The notes beneath the pieces were generated by a model. That model was not told where the DNA came from. It did not search any database and was given only the letters and a program-made list of their open reading frames with translations. A stretch of 64,000 nucleotides of DNA, taken from assembly GCA_017428385.1 (NCBI GenBank), contig JAFRQX010000006.1, positions 62,001-126,000 on the forward strand, written 5' to 3'. This stretch comes from Clostridia bacterium. Lineage in GTDB: Bacteria; Bacillota; Clostridia; Christensenellales; Aristaeellaceae. Shown here piece after piece: positions 33,119 to 41,671 of the stretch. How positions within the stretch are numbered: position 1 is the first letter of the stretch; the number at the start of each line of letters is the position of its first letter. The position numbers and the translations under genes were made by a program.

Positions 33119-34591
33119 ATGAAAAGCATGAAAAGCAGCTTTTGCGGAATGGCCGCAATGGGCATGATGCTGCTTTGCGTACTGCTCCCTGTATCCGTGA
33201 AAGGAACAGGGGAGACGATGATCGTGGAGGCGGAAACAGGAAAGCCGGAAGGCCATACCGTGATCGCCGGGGACGGCGAAAACCAATGGGTGGAAGGTTT
33301 CCACACAGCCGGTGAGGACGGGATCACAACGGAAATCACGGTGAGCCGGGAAGGCTTTTATGATATCGCGGTGGTCCAGGCAAGCCAGGGCGGGCACAAG
33401 GAAAACCCGGTGCTCCTGGACGGCCGGAATATCGGAAGCGCGGTAACGGATGATACCGCCTTCGGGAAGAGCATGCTGGAGCATATTTACCTGTCCGCCG
33501 GCACCCATACGCTGGGAATCGGCACAAGCTGGGGATATATCCGGGTGGACCGGTTTGAGCTGACGCCCTCCGCGGCCATTCCGGCAGATCTTTATACCAT
33601 TCCCGAAAAGATGAGCGTCGGGGAGGCAACCCCGGAGGCCCGGAGGCTGTATGACTGGCTGCGGGAAAACTATGGCAAAAAGATTCTCTCCGGCCAGCAG
33701 TGCGACGGCGGCATGTTCGGAATGGAAAACCAGGCAATCTGGCGGGCAACCGGCGGCGATTATCCCGCTGTGCTCGGCCTGGACATGATGGAGTATTCCC
33801 ACAGCCGTGTGGAGCACGGCGGCGAAAGCGACCGGGCGGTGCCCTATGCCATTGAATACTGGAACAAGGGCGGCATCGTCACTTTCTGCTGGCACTGGAA
33901 CGCCCCGTCCCCTTACCTGAAGGAACCCTGGTATTCCGGTTTTTATACCAAATACACAAGCTTCAACCTGGCCAGGGTGATGAACGGCGAGGACGAAGAA
34001 GGATACCGGCTGCTGAATCAGGACATCGACGCCATCGCGGCGCAGCTCCTCCGGCTGAAGGCGGCCGGCGTGCCGGTGCTGTGGCGGCCGCTGCATGAGG
34101 CCAGCGGCGGCTGGTTCTGGTGGGGCGCCTCCGGGAAGGAAGCCTACCTGAAACTGTACCACCTGCTGTTTGACCGGCTGACCAATGAATACGGACTGAA
34201 CAACCTGATCTGGATCTGGAACGCCCAGGATCCGGACTGGTATCCGGGGGACGATGAGGTGGATCTCATCGGAACGGATATTTATCCCGGGGAGCGGGTC
34301 TATGACTCCCAGAGCGCATCCTTCCTGCCGCTGACGCGGATCGCGGGAGAGCGGAAGATGATTGTGCTTTCGGAGAACGGGTGCATTCCGGATCCGGAAC
34401 AGGTGTTCCGGGACGGAACCGTCTGGGGATACTGGTGCACCTGGGGCGGCGAGTTTGTGCTGCGGAACACGAAATTCAACAAGCCGTCGGAGCAGTATAC
34501 GGAAACGGCCATGATCCGGAAAGCCTATTCAGATGAACGGGTTGTGACCCGGAAAGACCTGCCCGATTTCCGTACCAGGGATGAAAAGTGA
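33119..34591 (+). CDS. secreted GH26 beta-mannanase-like protein with N-terminal carbohydrate-binding module
   Basis: 490 residues. Residues 1-30 form a signal peptide. About 33-155 is a beta-sandwich like CBM35/CBM6 modules (IVEAETG, YIRVDRFEL). The GH26 (beta/alpha)8 barrel follows from about 175. The acid/base Glu327 lies in LWRPLHEASGGWFWWG and the nucleophile Glu419 in VLSENG, both diagnostic of clan GH-A mannanases. Start supported by GGGAGAG. It opens the large locus and has a strong promoter, so it probably cuts beta-mannan (or a related beta-glycan) outside the cell for the importers encoded downstream. Confidence 0.92.
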   Translation: MKSMKSSFCGMAAMGMMLLCVLLPVSVKGTGETMIVEAETGKPEGHTVIAGDGENQWVEGFHTAGEDGITTEITVSREGFYDIAVVQASQGGHKENPVLLDGRNIGSAVTDDTAFGKSMLEHIYLSAGTHTLGIGTSWGYIRVDRFELTPSAAIPADLYTIPEKMSVGEATPEARRLYDWLRENYGKKILSGQQCDGGMFGMENQAIWRATGGDYPAVLGLDMMEYSHSRVEHGGESDRAVPYAIEYWNKGGIVTFCWHWNAPSPYLKEPWYSGFYTKYTSFNLARVMNGEDEEGYRLLNQDIDAIAAQLLRLKAAGVPVLWRPLHEASGGWFWWGASGKEAYLKLYHLLFDRLTNEYGLNNLIWIWNAQDPDWYPGDDEVDLIGTDIYPGERVYDSQSASFLPLTRIAGERKMIVLSENGCIPDPEQVFRDGTVWGYWCTWGGEFVLRNTKFNKPSEQYTETAMIRKAYSDERVVTRKDLPDFRTRDEK

Positions 34592-34627
34592 CGCCGCTGT
34601 ACGCGGATGGACCGGAGGAATAAACAA

Positions 34628-37615
34628 GTGAGAAAGTGGACTGGATTGGTGCTGGCCCTGCTGCTGGCGCTGGCGGCGGGCGCCGCGCAGGCTGCCGCCG
34701 GCCTGGGCATAAGTGAATATGAAGAACAGGTGAGCACTTATTCCATCAATCCGGCTGTTCCTTCCTATGCGGATTACTGCGCGGAACATGAAATGACGGC
34801 CGGGCCGGAAAAGGAGATCGTGCTGGAGGCGTCTGACGCCGTCCGCTACGAGGAGGAAGACGGCAAGAACGCGCCTGTTTTCATGGAGCAGGCGGAAGGC
34901 CGGGAGGGCATTTCGGTCCTCACGGGCGAGGAAGCGGTCATTGAGTGGGCCTTTGAAGCGGAGGAATCCGGCTGGTACGACCTGGAGGTGGAATACTATC
35001 CGTGGCCGGGCCGGAATGCCGAAATCCAGCGGGCCTTTTTTGTGGACGGTACGCTCCCTTACCGGGAGCTGGCGCTGGTGAACTTTTCCCGGGTCTGGCG
35101 GAATGATCTCCACCCGGACGTCAGCCGCTTCACGGCGGAGGACGGGGCGGAGGAAATCCGGTGGCTCCGGGACAATCAGGGCAATGAGCTGAAGCCCTCT
35201 CCCGCCGAAGCGCCGGAATGGATGACCTCCTTCCTGCATGATTCAAACGGCTACATCAGCGAAAGCCTGAAGGTTTTCCTGCCCCGCGGCCCGCATACGC
35301 TCTCGGTCCTGTCCCTGCGGGAGCCGATGCTGATCCGGCGCCTCTGCTTCCGGGCTGGAGCGGACCCGCAGCCCTACCGGAAACCGGAAGGGGAATCCGG
35401 CGCTGCCGGGCAGATCATCCGGATCGAGGCGGAGGCGGCCTCCAGGACCTCCTCCCAGATGCTGTATCCGGTGCAGGACCAGTCCTCCTGTTCCGTTTCT
35501 CCCTCCAGCCCCCGCTACCTGCTGAACAACAGCATCGGCGGCAACGCGTGGAAGAGCGCCGGCCAGTGGATTGAGTGGCGCTTCACGGTGGCGGAGGAAG
35601 GGAACTACGCCATTTCCCTGTACGATAAGCAGAATTTTATCCGCGGCACGGACGTGTACCGCAAAATCTATATTGACGGCGAGGTTCCGTTTGCCGAGTT
35701 CCAGGCGGCGACCTTTCCCTATACCCAGGACTGGCGCCTGGAGACCCTCTCCGGGGAACAGGATGAGCCTTACCTGATCCACCTTTCCGCGGGGGAGCAT
35801 ACCCTGCGGATGGAGGTGGTGCTGGGCGGCATGGCGGCCGTCATCCGCCAGGTGCAGGACTGCGTGCTGCAGCTCAACGGCATTTACCGGCAGGTGCTGT
35901 ATATCACCGGCGTTTCGCCAGACCCGTACCGGGATTACCAGATTGAAAGAAGCCTGCCCGGGCTGGAGGCGCAGCTGCGGAAGGTCAAGGCGGACCTGCA
36001 GACCGCGATCGGCGCGCTGGAAGAGACGGCGGGCCACCGCAGCGATAAGCTGACCGTCCTGAAAACCATGGACGACCAGCTCACGGAGCTGATCCGGGAC
36101 CAGGAGCGCTTTACGGAGGTGCTTTCTTCCTACAAGACGAACGTGCGCGCCTGCGGCAACTGGATCACCCAGGTGCTGGGCCAGCCGCTGCAGATCGACC
36201 GGATTTTTGTCCACACCGCGGACGTCCGGCCGGAGATCAGCGGCAGGGATTTCCTTTCCGGCACCGGCTTTGAGGCGTCCCGGCTCTACAGCTCCTTCAC
36301 CATCAACTACAACCAGATCGGCAACGTGGCCGAGAAGTCCGATGATTCCCGGGTCATCACCCTCTGGGTCGGCACGGGACGGGACCAGGCCAACGTGATC
36401 AAGGCCCTGATCGACGAGCATTTCACCCCGCAGACCGGGATCAACGTGAACGTCCAGCTGGTGGATATGAACACGCTGCTCCGCGCCACCCTCTCCGGCC
36501 AGGGGCCGGACGTGGCCATCCAGGTGGCGAACACCACGGGTATTGCCGGCGCGGTGATGAACACCGGCAACGATACCCCGGTGAACTACGGCCTGCGGAA
36601 CGCCGTGATGGACCTGACGCAGTTTGAGGACTTTGAGGAGGTGGCGAAGCGGTTCGCCCCCAGCGCCCTGGTGCCCTTCTCCTTCAACGGCGCCTCCTAC
36701 GCGCTGCCGGATACGCAGACCTTCCCCATGATGTTCTACCGCAAGGATATCCTGGCTGAAATCGGCCTGGACGTCCCGGAAACCTGGGACGACGTGAAGG
36801 TGGCCATGAGCGTGCTGAGCAAGAACCAGATGGAGTTCGGCATGCTGCCGGGAGAGCAGACCTTCGCCATGCTGCTGTTCCAGGCCGGCGGGGAATACTA
36901 CACGGAGAACGGCGACGCCTCCGCGCTGGACAGCGATATCGCGGTCAACGTTTTCCGCCGCTACTGCGATTTTTACACGGATTACAAGCTGGATATGGCC
37001 ACCTCGGCGGAGGAGCGCTTTCGCACGGGCGAGTGCCCGATTATCATCACGGATTACACAACCTACAACAACCTGCAGGTATCCGCCCCGGATATCAAGG
37101 GCCTGTGGGATTTCACCCACGTGCCCGGCACCCTGCGGGAGGACGGAACGCTGGATACGACAACCGGCTGCTCCGGCCTGGCGGATATCATCATGAGCGC
37201 CACCAAAGAGCCGGAAGCCTGCTGGAGCTTCCTCAAGTGGTGGACCAGCGCGGAGATCCAGACCCTGTACGGCCGGGAAATGGAATCGCTGATGGGCGCC
37301 TCCGCGCGGGTGGCAACCGCGAACCTGGAAGCCCTGGCGGGGCTGAGCTGGCCCATCCGGGATTACCGGGAGCTTGCCAGGCAGTTCAGCCACGTGAAGG
37401 GCATCCCCCAGGTACCCGGCGGCTATTACACCTGGCGCAATGTGAACAACGCGTTCTACGCGGTCACCACGGGCAGCGCCAGCAGCGGCCGCAGCGAGAA
37501 CGGCAACACGCCCCGTGAGGAACTGATGGACAAGATTTTTTACATCAACGCGGAGATTGCCTATAAACGGACAGAATTCGGACTGCCTGTCGCGAACGCA
37601 GGGGAGGGAAAGTGA
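34628..37615 (+). CDS. solute-binding protein fused to carbohydrate-binding-module-like domains
   Basis: 995 residues, about twice the usual binding-protein size. A signal peptide (1-24, no lipobox) is followed by two beta-sandwich modules (about 50-240 and 260-420) with module-like lines such as IEAEAASRTSSQM and GQWIEWRFTVAEEGNYAIS, then a helical stretch (about 430-540). The C-terminal 430 residues are an MalE-like binding protein (ITLWVGTGRDQANVIK, NVQLVDMNTLLRATLSGQGP). GTG 34628 has GGAGGAA at 7 bp; an upstream ATG overlaps that site. Permease genes follow at once. It may hold polysaccharide while loading a permease; this is inference. Confidence 0.85.
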   Translation: MRKWTGLVLALLLALAAGAAQAAAGLGISEYEEQVSTYSINPAVPSYADYCAEHEMTAGPEKEIVLEASDAVRYEEEDGKNAPVFMEQAEGREGISVLTGEEAVIEWAFEAEESGWYDLEVEYYPWPGRNAEIQRAFFVDGTLPYRELALVNFSRVWRNDLHPDVSRFTAEDGAEEIRWLRDNQGNELKPSPAEAPEWMTSFLHDSNGYISESLKVFLPRGPHTLSVLSLREPMLIRRLCFRAGADPQPYRKPEGESGAAGQIIRIEAEAASRTSSQMLYPVQDQSSCSVSPSSPRYLLNNSIGGNAWKSAGQWIEWRFTVAEEGNYAISLYDKQNFIRGTDVYRKIYIDGEVPFAEFQAATFPYTQDWRLETLSGEQDEPYLIHLSAGEHTLRMEVVLGGMAAVIRQVQDCVLQLNGIYRQVLYITGVSPDPYRDYQIERSLPGLEAQLRKVKADLQTAIGALEETAGHRSDKLTVLKTMDDQLTELIRDQERFTEVLSSYKTNVRACGNWITQVLGQPLQIDRIFVHTADVRPEISGRDFLSGTGFEASRLYSSFTINYNQIGNVAEKSDDSRVITLWVGTGRDQANVIKALIDEHFTPQTGINVNVQLVDMNTLLRATLSGQGPDVAIQVANTTGIAGAVMNTGNDTPVNYGLRNAVMDLTQFEDFEEVAKRFAPSALVPFSFNGASYALPDTQTFPMMFYRKDILAEIGLDVPETWDDVKVAMSVLSKNQMEFGMLPGEQTFAMLLFQAGGEYYTENGDASALDSDIAVNVFRRYCDFYTDYKLDMATSAEERFRTGECPIIITDYTTYNNLQVSAPDIKGLWDFTHVPGTLREDGTLDTTTGCSGLADIIMSATKEPEACWSFLKWWTSAEIQTLYGREMESLMGASARVATANLEALAGLSWPIRDYRELARQFSHVKGIPQVPGGYYTWRNVNNAFYAVTTGSASSGRSENGNTPREELMDKIFYINAEIAYKRTEFGLPVANAGEGK

Positions 37616-37616
37616 G

Positions 37617-38549
37617 ATGAGCATGGCAATCCGGAAAGAACGGATCGTGCCGCGGAAGGATACCCTGTGGCACCAGGTCCGGATTAACAAGGCATCCTAC
37701 CTGCTGATGGCGCCGTATTTCATCCTGTTTTTCCTCTTCACGGTGCTGCCCGTGTTGATGTCTGTTTACCTTTCATTCAATTATTTCAACATGCTGGAGC
37801 CGCCCCGCTGGGTCGGCTGGGCCAACTATATCAAGCTGCTGCTGGAGGATGATATTTTCATCATCTCCCTGCGCAACACCCTGCTCTTCGCGGTGATCAC
37901 CGGACCGGTCAGCTACCTCCTGTGCCTGCTCTTCGCCTGGATCATCAATGAGTTCAAGCCCCGGGTGCGGGCGTTCCTGACGCTGGTTTTCTACGCCCCG
38001 TCCATCTGCGGCAACGCGTATATGATCTGGAACCTGATCCTCACCGGCGACCGTTACGGATACCTGAACGGCGTCCTGCTGCGGATGGGCTTCCTGAATG
38101 AGCCGGTCCTCTGGATGCAGACCGAAAAGTTTGTCATGCCGGTGCTGATCGTCGTCCAGCTGTGGCTGTCCCTGGGCACCGGCTTCCTGTCCTTTATCGC
38201 GGGCCTGCAGACGGTGGACAAGGGCCTCTATGAGGCGGCGGCAATCGACGGCGTCAAAAACCGGTGGCAGGAGCTGTGGTTTGTGACCCTGCCGGCCATG
38301 AAACCCCAGCTGATGTTCGGCGCGGTGATGCAGATCACCCAGTCCTTCGCGGTGGCGGATATTTCCATTGCCCTGGCCGGCAATCCTTCGGTCAATTATT
38401 CCGGCGCAACCATCGTCACGCACCTGCTGGATTACGGTTCCACCCGCCTGGACATGGGCTATGCCTCGGCCATCGCGACCATCCTGTTCCTGCTCATGGT
38501 CGGAACCAACAAACTGGTGCAGCGGATTCTCAGAAGGGTAGGTGAATAA
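37617..38549 (+). CDS. carbohydrate ABC importer permease (first pair, MalF-like)
   Basis: 310 residues, six predicted membrane segments, N-terminus rich in basic residues. The EAA loop is EAAAIDGVKNRWQELWFVTLP. ATG 37617 begins 1 bp after the stop of the chimeric binding protein, with a GGGAGGG site inside that gene's end, so translation is coupled. Its partner follows at 38555. It probably forms the channel for the sugar captured by the 995-residue binding protein. Confidence 0.9.
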   Translation: MSMAIRKERIVPRKDTLWHQVRINKASYLLMAPYFILFFLFTVLPVLMSVYLSFNYFNMLEPPRWVGWANYIKLLLEDDIFIISLRNTLLFAVITGPVSYLLCLLFAWIINEFKPRVRAFLTLVFYAPSICGNAYMIWNLILTGDRYGYLNGVLLRMGFLNEPVLWMQTEKFVMPVLIVVQLWLSLGTGFLSFIAGLQTVDKGLYEAAAIDGVKNRWQELWFVTLPAMKPQLMFGAVMQITQSFAVADISIALAGNPSVNYSGATIVTHLLDYGSTRLDMGYASAIATILFLLMVGTNKLVQRILRRVGE

Positions 38550-38554
38550 CCGGT

Positions 38555-39535
38555 ATGGAAAAGGCGAAAAACAGCCGGTTGCTGCCTGCCTGGCTGCACA
38601 GGAATCCTGTGGAACTGACCGCGGAGCAGGAGGAGATCCTGCGGCAGAAGCGGCTGGCAAAAATCCACCGGAAAATGAAGCGGAAATCCGGAAAGAAAAA
38701 GCTGAACCGGTCCACCGCCGGCAACGCGGCGCTGTTTATTCTCATGGGCATCTGCGGCGTGTTCATGGTGCTGCCGCTGGTCATGATCCTCAACAACGCG
38801 GTGAAACCCCTGGACGAACTGTACCAGTATCCGCCGCGGATCTTTGTGCGGAACCCCACGCTGAACAATTTCACAGATCTTTACGTCCTGCTGAATGAAA
38901 GCTGGGTGCCCTTCTCCCGGTATGTGCTGAATACCATCATCATCACCCTGGGCGGCATGATTGGCCATGTGATCATCGCCTCCATGGCGGCCTATCCCCT
39001 GGCCAAGAATCATTTCCCCGGCAAAAAGATCCTGTTTTCCGTGGTTGTGCTGTCCATGATGTTTTCCTGGACCGTGACGCAGATCCCGCAGTACCTGATC
39101 ATTTCCTGGCTCGGCATCAACAACACCTATGCCGCGCTGGTGCTGCCCGCCTGGTCCTTCGGCATGGGCTTGTACCTGATGAAGCAGTTTATGGAGCAGC
39201 TGCCGGATTCTCTGATGGAAAGCGCTCGTCTGCAGGGCGCCAATGAATGGCAGATTTTCTGGCGCATCGTCATGCCGAATGTGAAACCGGCCTGGCTGAC
39301 GCTGGCCATTTTCCAGTTCCAGCAGATGTGGGCGAACACGGGCAGCATGTTCCTCCGCTCCGAGGAACTGAAGCCCCTGCAGTATGCCCTGCAGCAGATT
39401 ACCTCCGGCGGGGTGAGCCGTGCGGGCGCCGGGGCGGCGGTCACTTTCCTGATCGCGGCGGTCCCGATCATCTTTTTCCTGATCTGCCAGAGCTCGATCA
39501 TGGAGACCATGACGACTTCCGGCATGAAGGACTGA
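38555..39535 (+). CDS. carbohydrate ABC importer permease (first pair, MalG-like)
   Basis: 326 residues. A long basic cytoplasmic leader (about 60 residues, KRLAKIHRKMKRKSGKKK) precedes six predicted membrane segments. The EAA loop is ESARLQGANEWQIFWRIVMP. The 4-5-bp spacing to the preceding permease gene and the same strand mark it as the second subunit. The start has AGGGTAGGTG upstream. The leader is longer than usual for MalG proteins. Confidence 0.9.
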   Translation: MEKAKNSRLLPAWLHRNPVELTAEQEEILRQKRLAKIHRKMKRKSGKKKLNRSTAGNAALFILMGICGVFMVLPLVMILNNAVKPLDELYQYPPRIFVRNPTLNNFTDLYVLLNESWVPFSRYVLNTIIITLGGMIGHVIIASMAAYPLAKNHFPGKKILFSVVVLSMMFSWTVTQIPQYLIISWLGINNTYAALVLPAWSFGMGLYLMKQFMEQLPDSLMESARLQGANEWQIFWRIVMPNVKPAWLTLAIFQFQQMWANTGSMFLRSEELKPLQYALQQITSGGVSRAGAGAAVTFLIAAVPIIFFLICQSSIMETMTTSGMKD

Positions 39536-39546
39536 GGAGGCGGAGC

Positions 39547-41028
39547 ATGAAGCAACTGAAATCCATCCTGTGCCTGGTGCTTCTGGCCTGCCTGGCCTTC
39601 GGGAACGCTTTGGCGGCGGATTCCCTGCCCTATGACTGCTACAACTATGACCACTGGAACAACATCCTTTACACCCCGGCCCCCTATGTGCCGGACGGGC
39701 TGGTCAGCGGCGCCACGCTGCGGTTTGAAGGCGCGCCGATAGGCGCCTTCCGCAATCCCCAGGACCTGTGCGTTTCGCCGGACGGGGATGTGTATATCGC
39801 GGATACCGGCAACAACCGGATTGTGGTCCTGGCGGACGACCTGAAGACGGTCAGGCGGATCATCACCGGCTTTGAGGCGGAGGGCGCCGCCCAGGCGTTC
39901 AACGCCCCCAGCGGCGTGGCAATCTCCGAAAAGCATCAGCTGTACATTGCGGACAGCCTGAACCGCCGCATCGTGGTGCTGGATCCGGACGGAACCTTTG
40001 TCAAATATGTGCAGAACCCCCGGAGCGAGGTGCTGGACGAGGGGTATGTGTTCACGCCCCTGCGGGTGTCCGTGGACTATGCGGATCGCGTCTATGTGAT
40101 CGCCCAGAACATGTTCCAGGGCATCATGGTTTTCAGCGAGGCAGGCGATTTCACCGGCTTTTTCGGCACCATCAGCGTGAAGATCTCCCTCTGGGAAAAG
40201 TTCTGGCGGAAGCTGGCCACCAAGGAAGAGCGGGGCAAACAGCAGCTGTTTATCCCCACGGAGTTCACCGGCATCGATGTGGATGACGAGGGCTTTGTCT
40301 ACGCCTCCAGCAAGGATACGGACGGCCTGCAGGCTGTCCGCCGGCTGAACCCGAAGGGGGAGGACGTGATCCGCAAAGGACCCCACGGCAACCTGGGCGG
40401 GGACCGGGTCTTCGGTTCCGTCGGCAATTATGCCGGCCCGAGCCAGATTGTGGACGTGGTGTACCGCGGCCACGGCACCTACTCCCTGCTGGACAGCCGC
40501 CGGGGCCGGATCTTTACCTATGACCATGAAGGCAACCTGCTGTATATCTTCGGCGGCATCGGCTCCCAGGCGGGCACCTTCCTCACGCCCACGGCCATTG
40601 AGCAGCTGGGCAGCCGCCTGCTTGTGCTGGATTCCCAGCAGGGGAACCTGACCGTTTTCGCGCAGACGGAATACGGCTCGCTGATCAACCGGGCGGTGGC
40701 TCTGCGGTTTGACGGGGATGAAACCCAGGCGGTTCCGCTGTGGCAGGAGGTGCTGCGGCTGGATGAAATCAACGAGCTGGCCAACACCGGCATCGGCAAG
40801 GCTTACCTGTCCGCGGAGGATAACGCAAACGCCATGACCTACCTGCGGCGGGGCATGAACCGGGAGTATTATTCCGTCGCTTTCAAGCGGTGGAGGAATG
40901 AGCGGCTGCGGAACAATATCAGCTTCATTCTTTCCGGCGTGGTCGCGGCGGCCGTGCTGGCGGTGCTCTGGGTGAAAGCGGTGCGGCCGGCAATCCGCAA
41001 AAAGGCAAAGAGGAGGAACCTGTCATGA
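39547..41028 (+). CDS. secreted, membrane-tethered NHL-repeat beta-propeller protein
   Basis: 493 residues. Signal peptide 1-21 (ALA-AD). Residues about 55-385 carry NHL/YVTN-type repeats, for example FRNPQDLCVSPDGDVYIADTG and NAPSGVAISEKHQLYIADS, forming a beta-propeller. A helical, TPR-like stretch follows, and one membrane segment sits near 455-477 before a basic tail. ATG 39547 has GGAGG upstream. It lies between permease pairs and overlaps the YIP1 gene by 4 bp (ATGA). Likely an extracellular protein- or glycan-binding platform; no enzyme function is visible. Confidence 0.85.
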   Translation: MKQLKSILCLVLLACLAFGNALAADSLPYDCYNYDHWNNILYTPAPYVPDGLVSGATLRFEGAPIGAFRNPQDLCVSPDGDVYIADTGNNRIVVLADDLKTVRRIITGFEAEGAAQAFNAPSGVAISEKHQLYIADSLNRRIVVLDPDGTFVKYVQNPRSEVLDEGYVFTPLRVSVDYADRVYVIAQNMFQGIMVFSEAGDFTGFFGTISVKISLWEKFWRKLATKEERGKQQLFIPTEFTGIDVDDEGFVYASSKDTDGLQAVRRLNPKGEDVIRKGPHGNLGGDRVFGSVGNYAGPSQIVDVVYRGHGTYSLLDSRRGRIFTYDHEGNLLYIFGGIGSQAGTFLTPTAIEQLGSRLLVLDSQQGNLTVFAQTEYGSLINRAVALRFDGDETQAVPLWQEVLRLDEINELANTGIGKAYLSAEDNANAMTYLRRGMNREYYSVAFKRWRNERLRNNISFILSGVVAAAVLAVLWVKAVRPAIRKKAKRRNLS

Positions 41029-41657
41029 ACCGGGGGACAATGAAGGCCAAATGGCAGCATTTCTTCCATACAGTCAGCCATCCGGCGGACGGATATTACT
41101 GGATCCGGCACCAGGAAAAGGGCAGCCTGTGGATCGCCTTCCTCATGGTGATCCTGTACGGCGTCGCCTTTTCCATGAACCGGATTTCCTCCAGCTTTAT
41201 TGTCAACGATATTGAACCCCGCACGGTGAACCTCCCGGCGGAACTGGCCGGGGTCATCCTGTTGTATTTCATTCTCTGCGTGGGCAACTGGTCCGTCACC
41301 TGCCTGATGGAGGGCGAGGGAAGGTTCAGGGATATCCTCATCGCGGTGGGCTACGCGCTGTTTCCCATGCTGGTCACCACCGCGGCGGCAACCGCGGTTT
41401 CCCACCTGGTGGCGGAGAACGAGGAGGCGTTCTATACCCTCCTCCTGGGACTGGGCACCGCCTACACGGTGGTCATGCTGCTCATCGGAATCATGCAGGT
41501 GCATAACTACACCTTCGGCAAAACGCTGGTCACGCTGTTCCTCACCGTGATCTCCATGCTGATCATCATTTTCCTCGGGCTCCTGGTGATCAACTTTATT
41601 ACCCAGGTGTATTCGTTCTTCCGGGGTATCTATATGGAACTGGTTTTCCGTGTGTAA
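41025..41657 (+). CDS. YIP1-family membrane protein
   Basis: 210 residues with five predicted membrane segments and the Yip1 domain layout: a short cytoplasmic N-terminus (FFHTVSHPADGYYWIRHQEKGS), then a tight hydrophobic bundle. In eukaryotes Yip1 proteins act in membrane traffic; bacterial members are uncharacterised. The start overlaps the stop of the NHL gene (ATGA), and the DUF5696 gene follows after 14 bp, so all three are cotranscribed. It may anchor or assemble the NHL and DUF5696 proteins at the membrane; that is a guess from gene order. Confidence 0.82.
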   Translation: MNRGTMKAKWQHFFHTVSHPADGYYWIRHQEKGSLWIAFLMVILYGVAFSMNRISSSFIVNDIEPRTVNLPAELAGVILLYFILCVGNWSVTCLMEGEGRFRDILIAVGYALFPMLVTTAAATAVSHLVAENEEAFYTLLLGLGTAYTVVMLLIGIMQVHNYTFGKTLVTLFLTVISMLIIIFLGLLVINFITQVYSFFRGIYMELVFRV

Positions 41658-41671
41658 GGAGGGAAAGCAGA

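Noticed and set aside
35243..37690. 815-codon open frame on the minus strand
   Set aside because: Antisense shadow of the CBM-fused binding protein, with low-complexity His/Gly/Val-rich translation and no motif.
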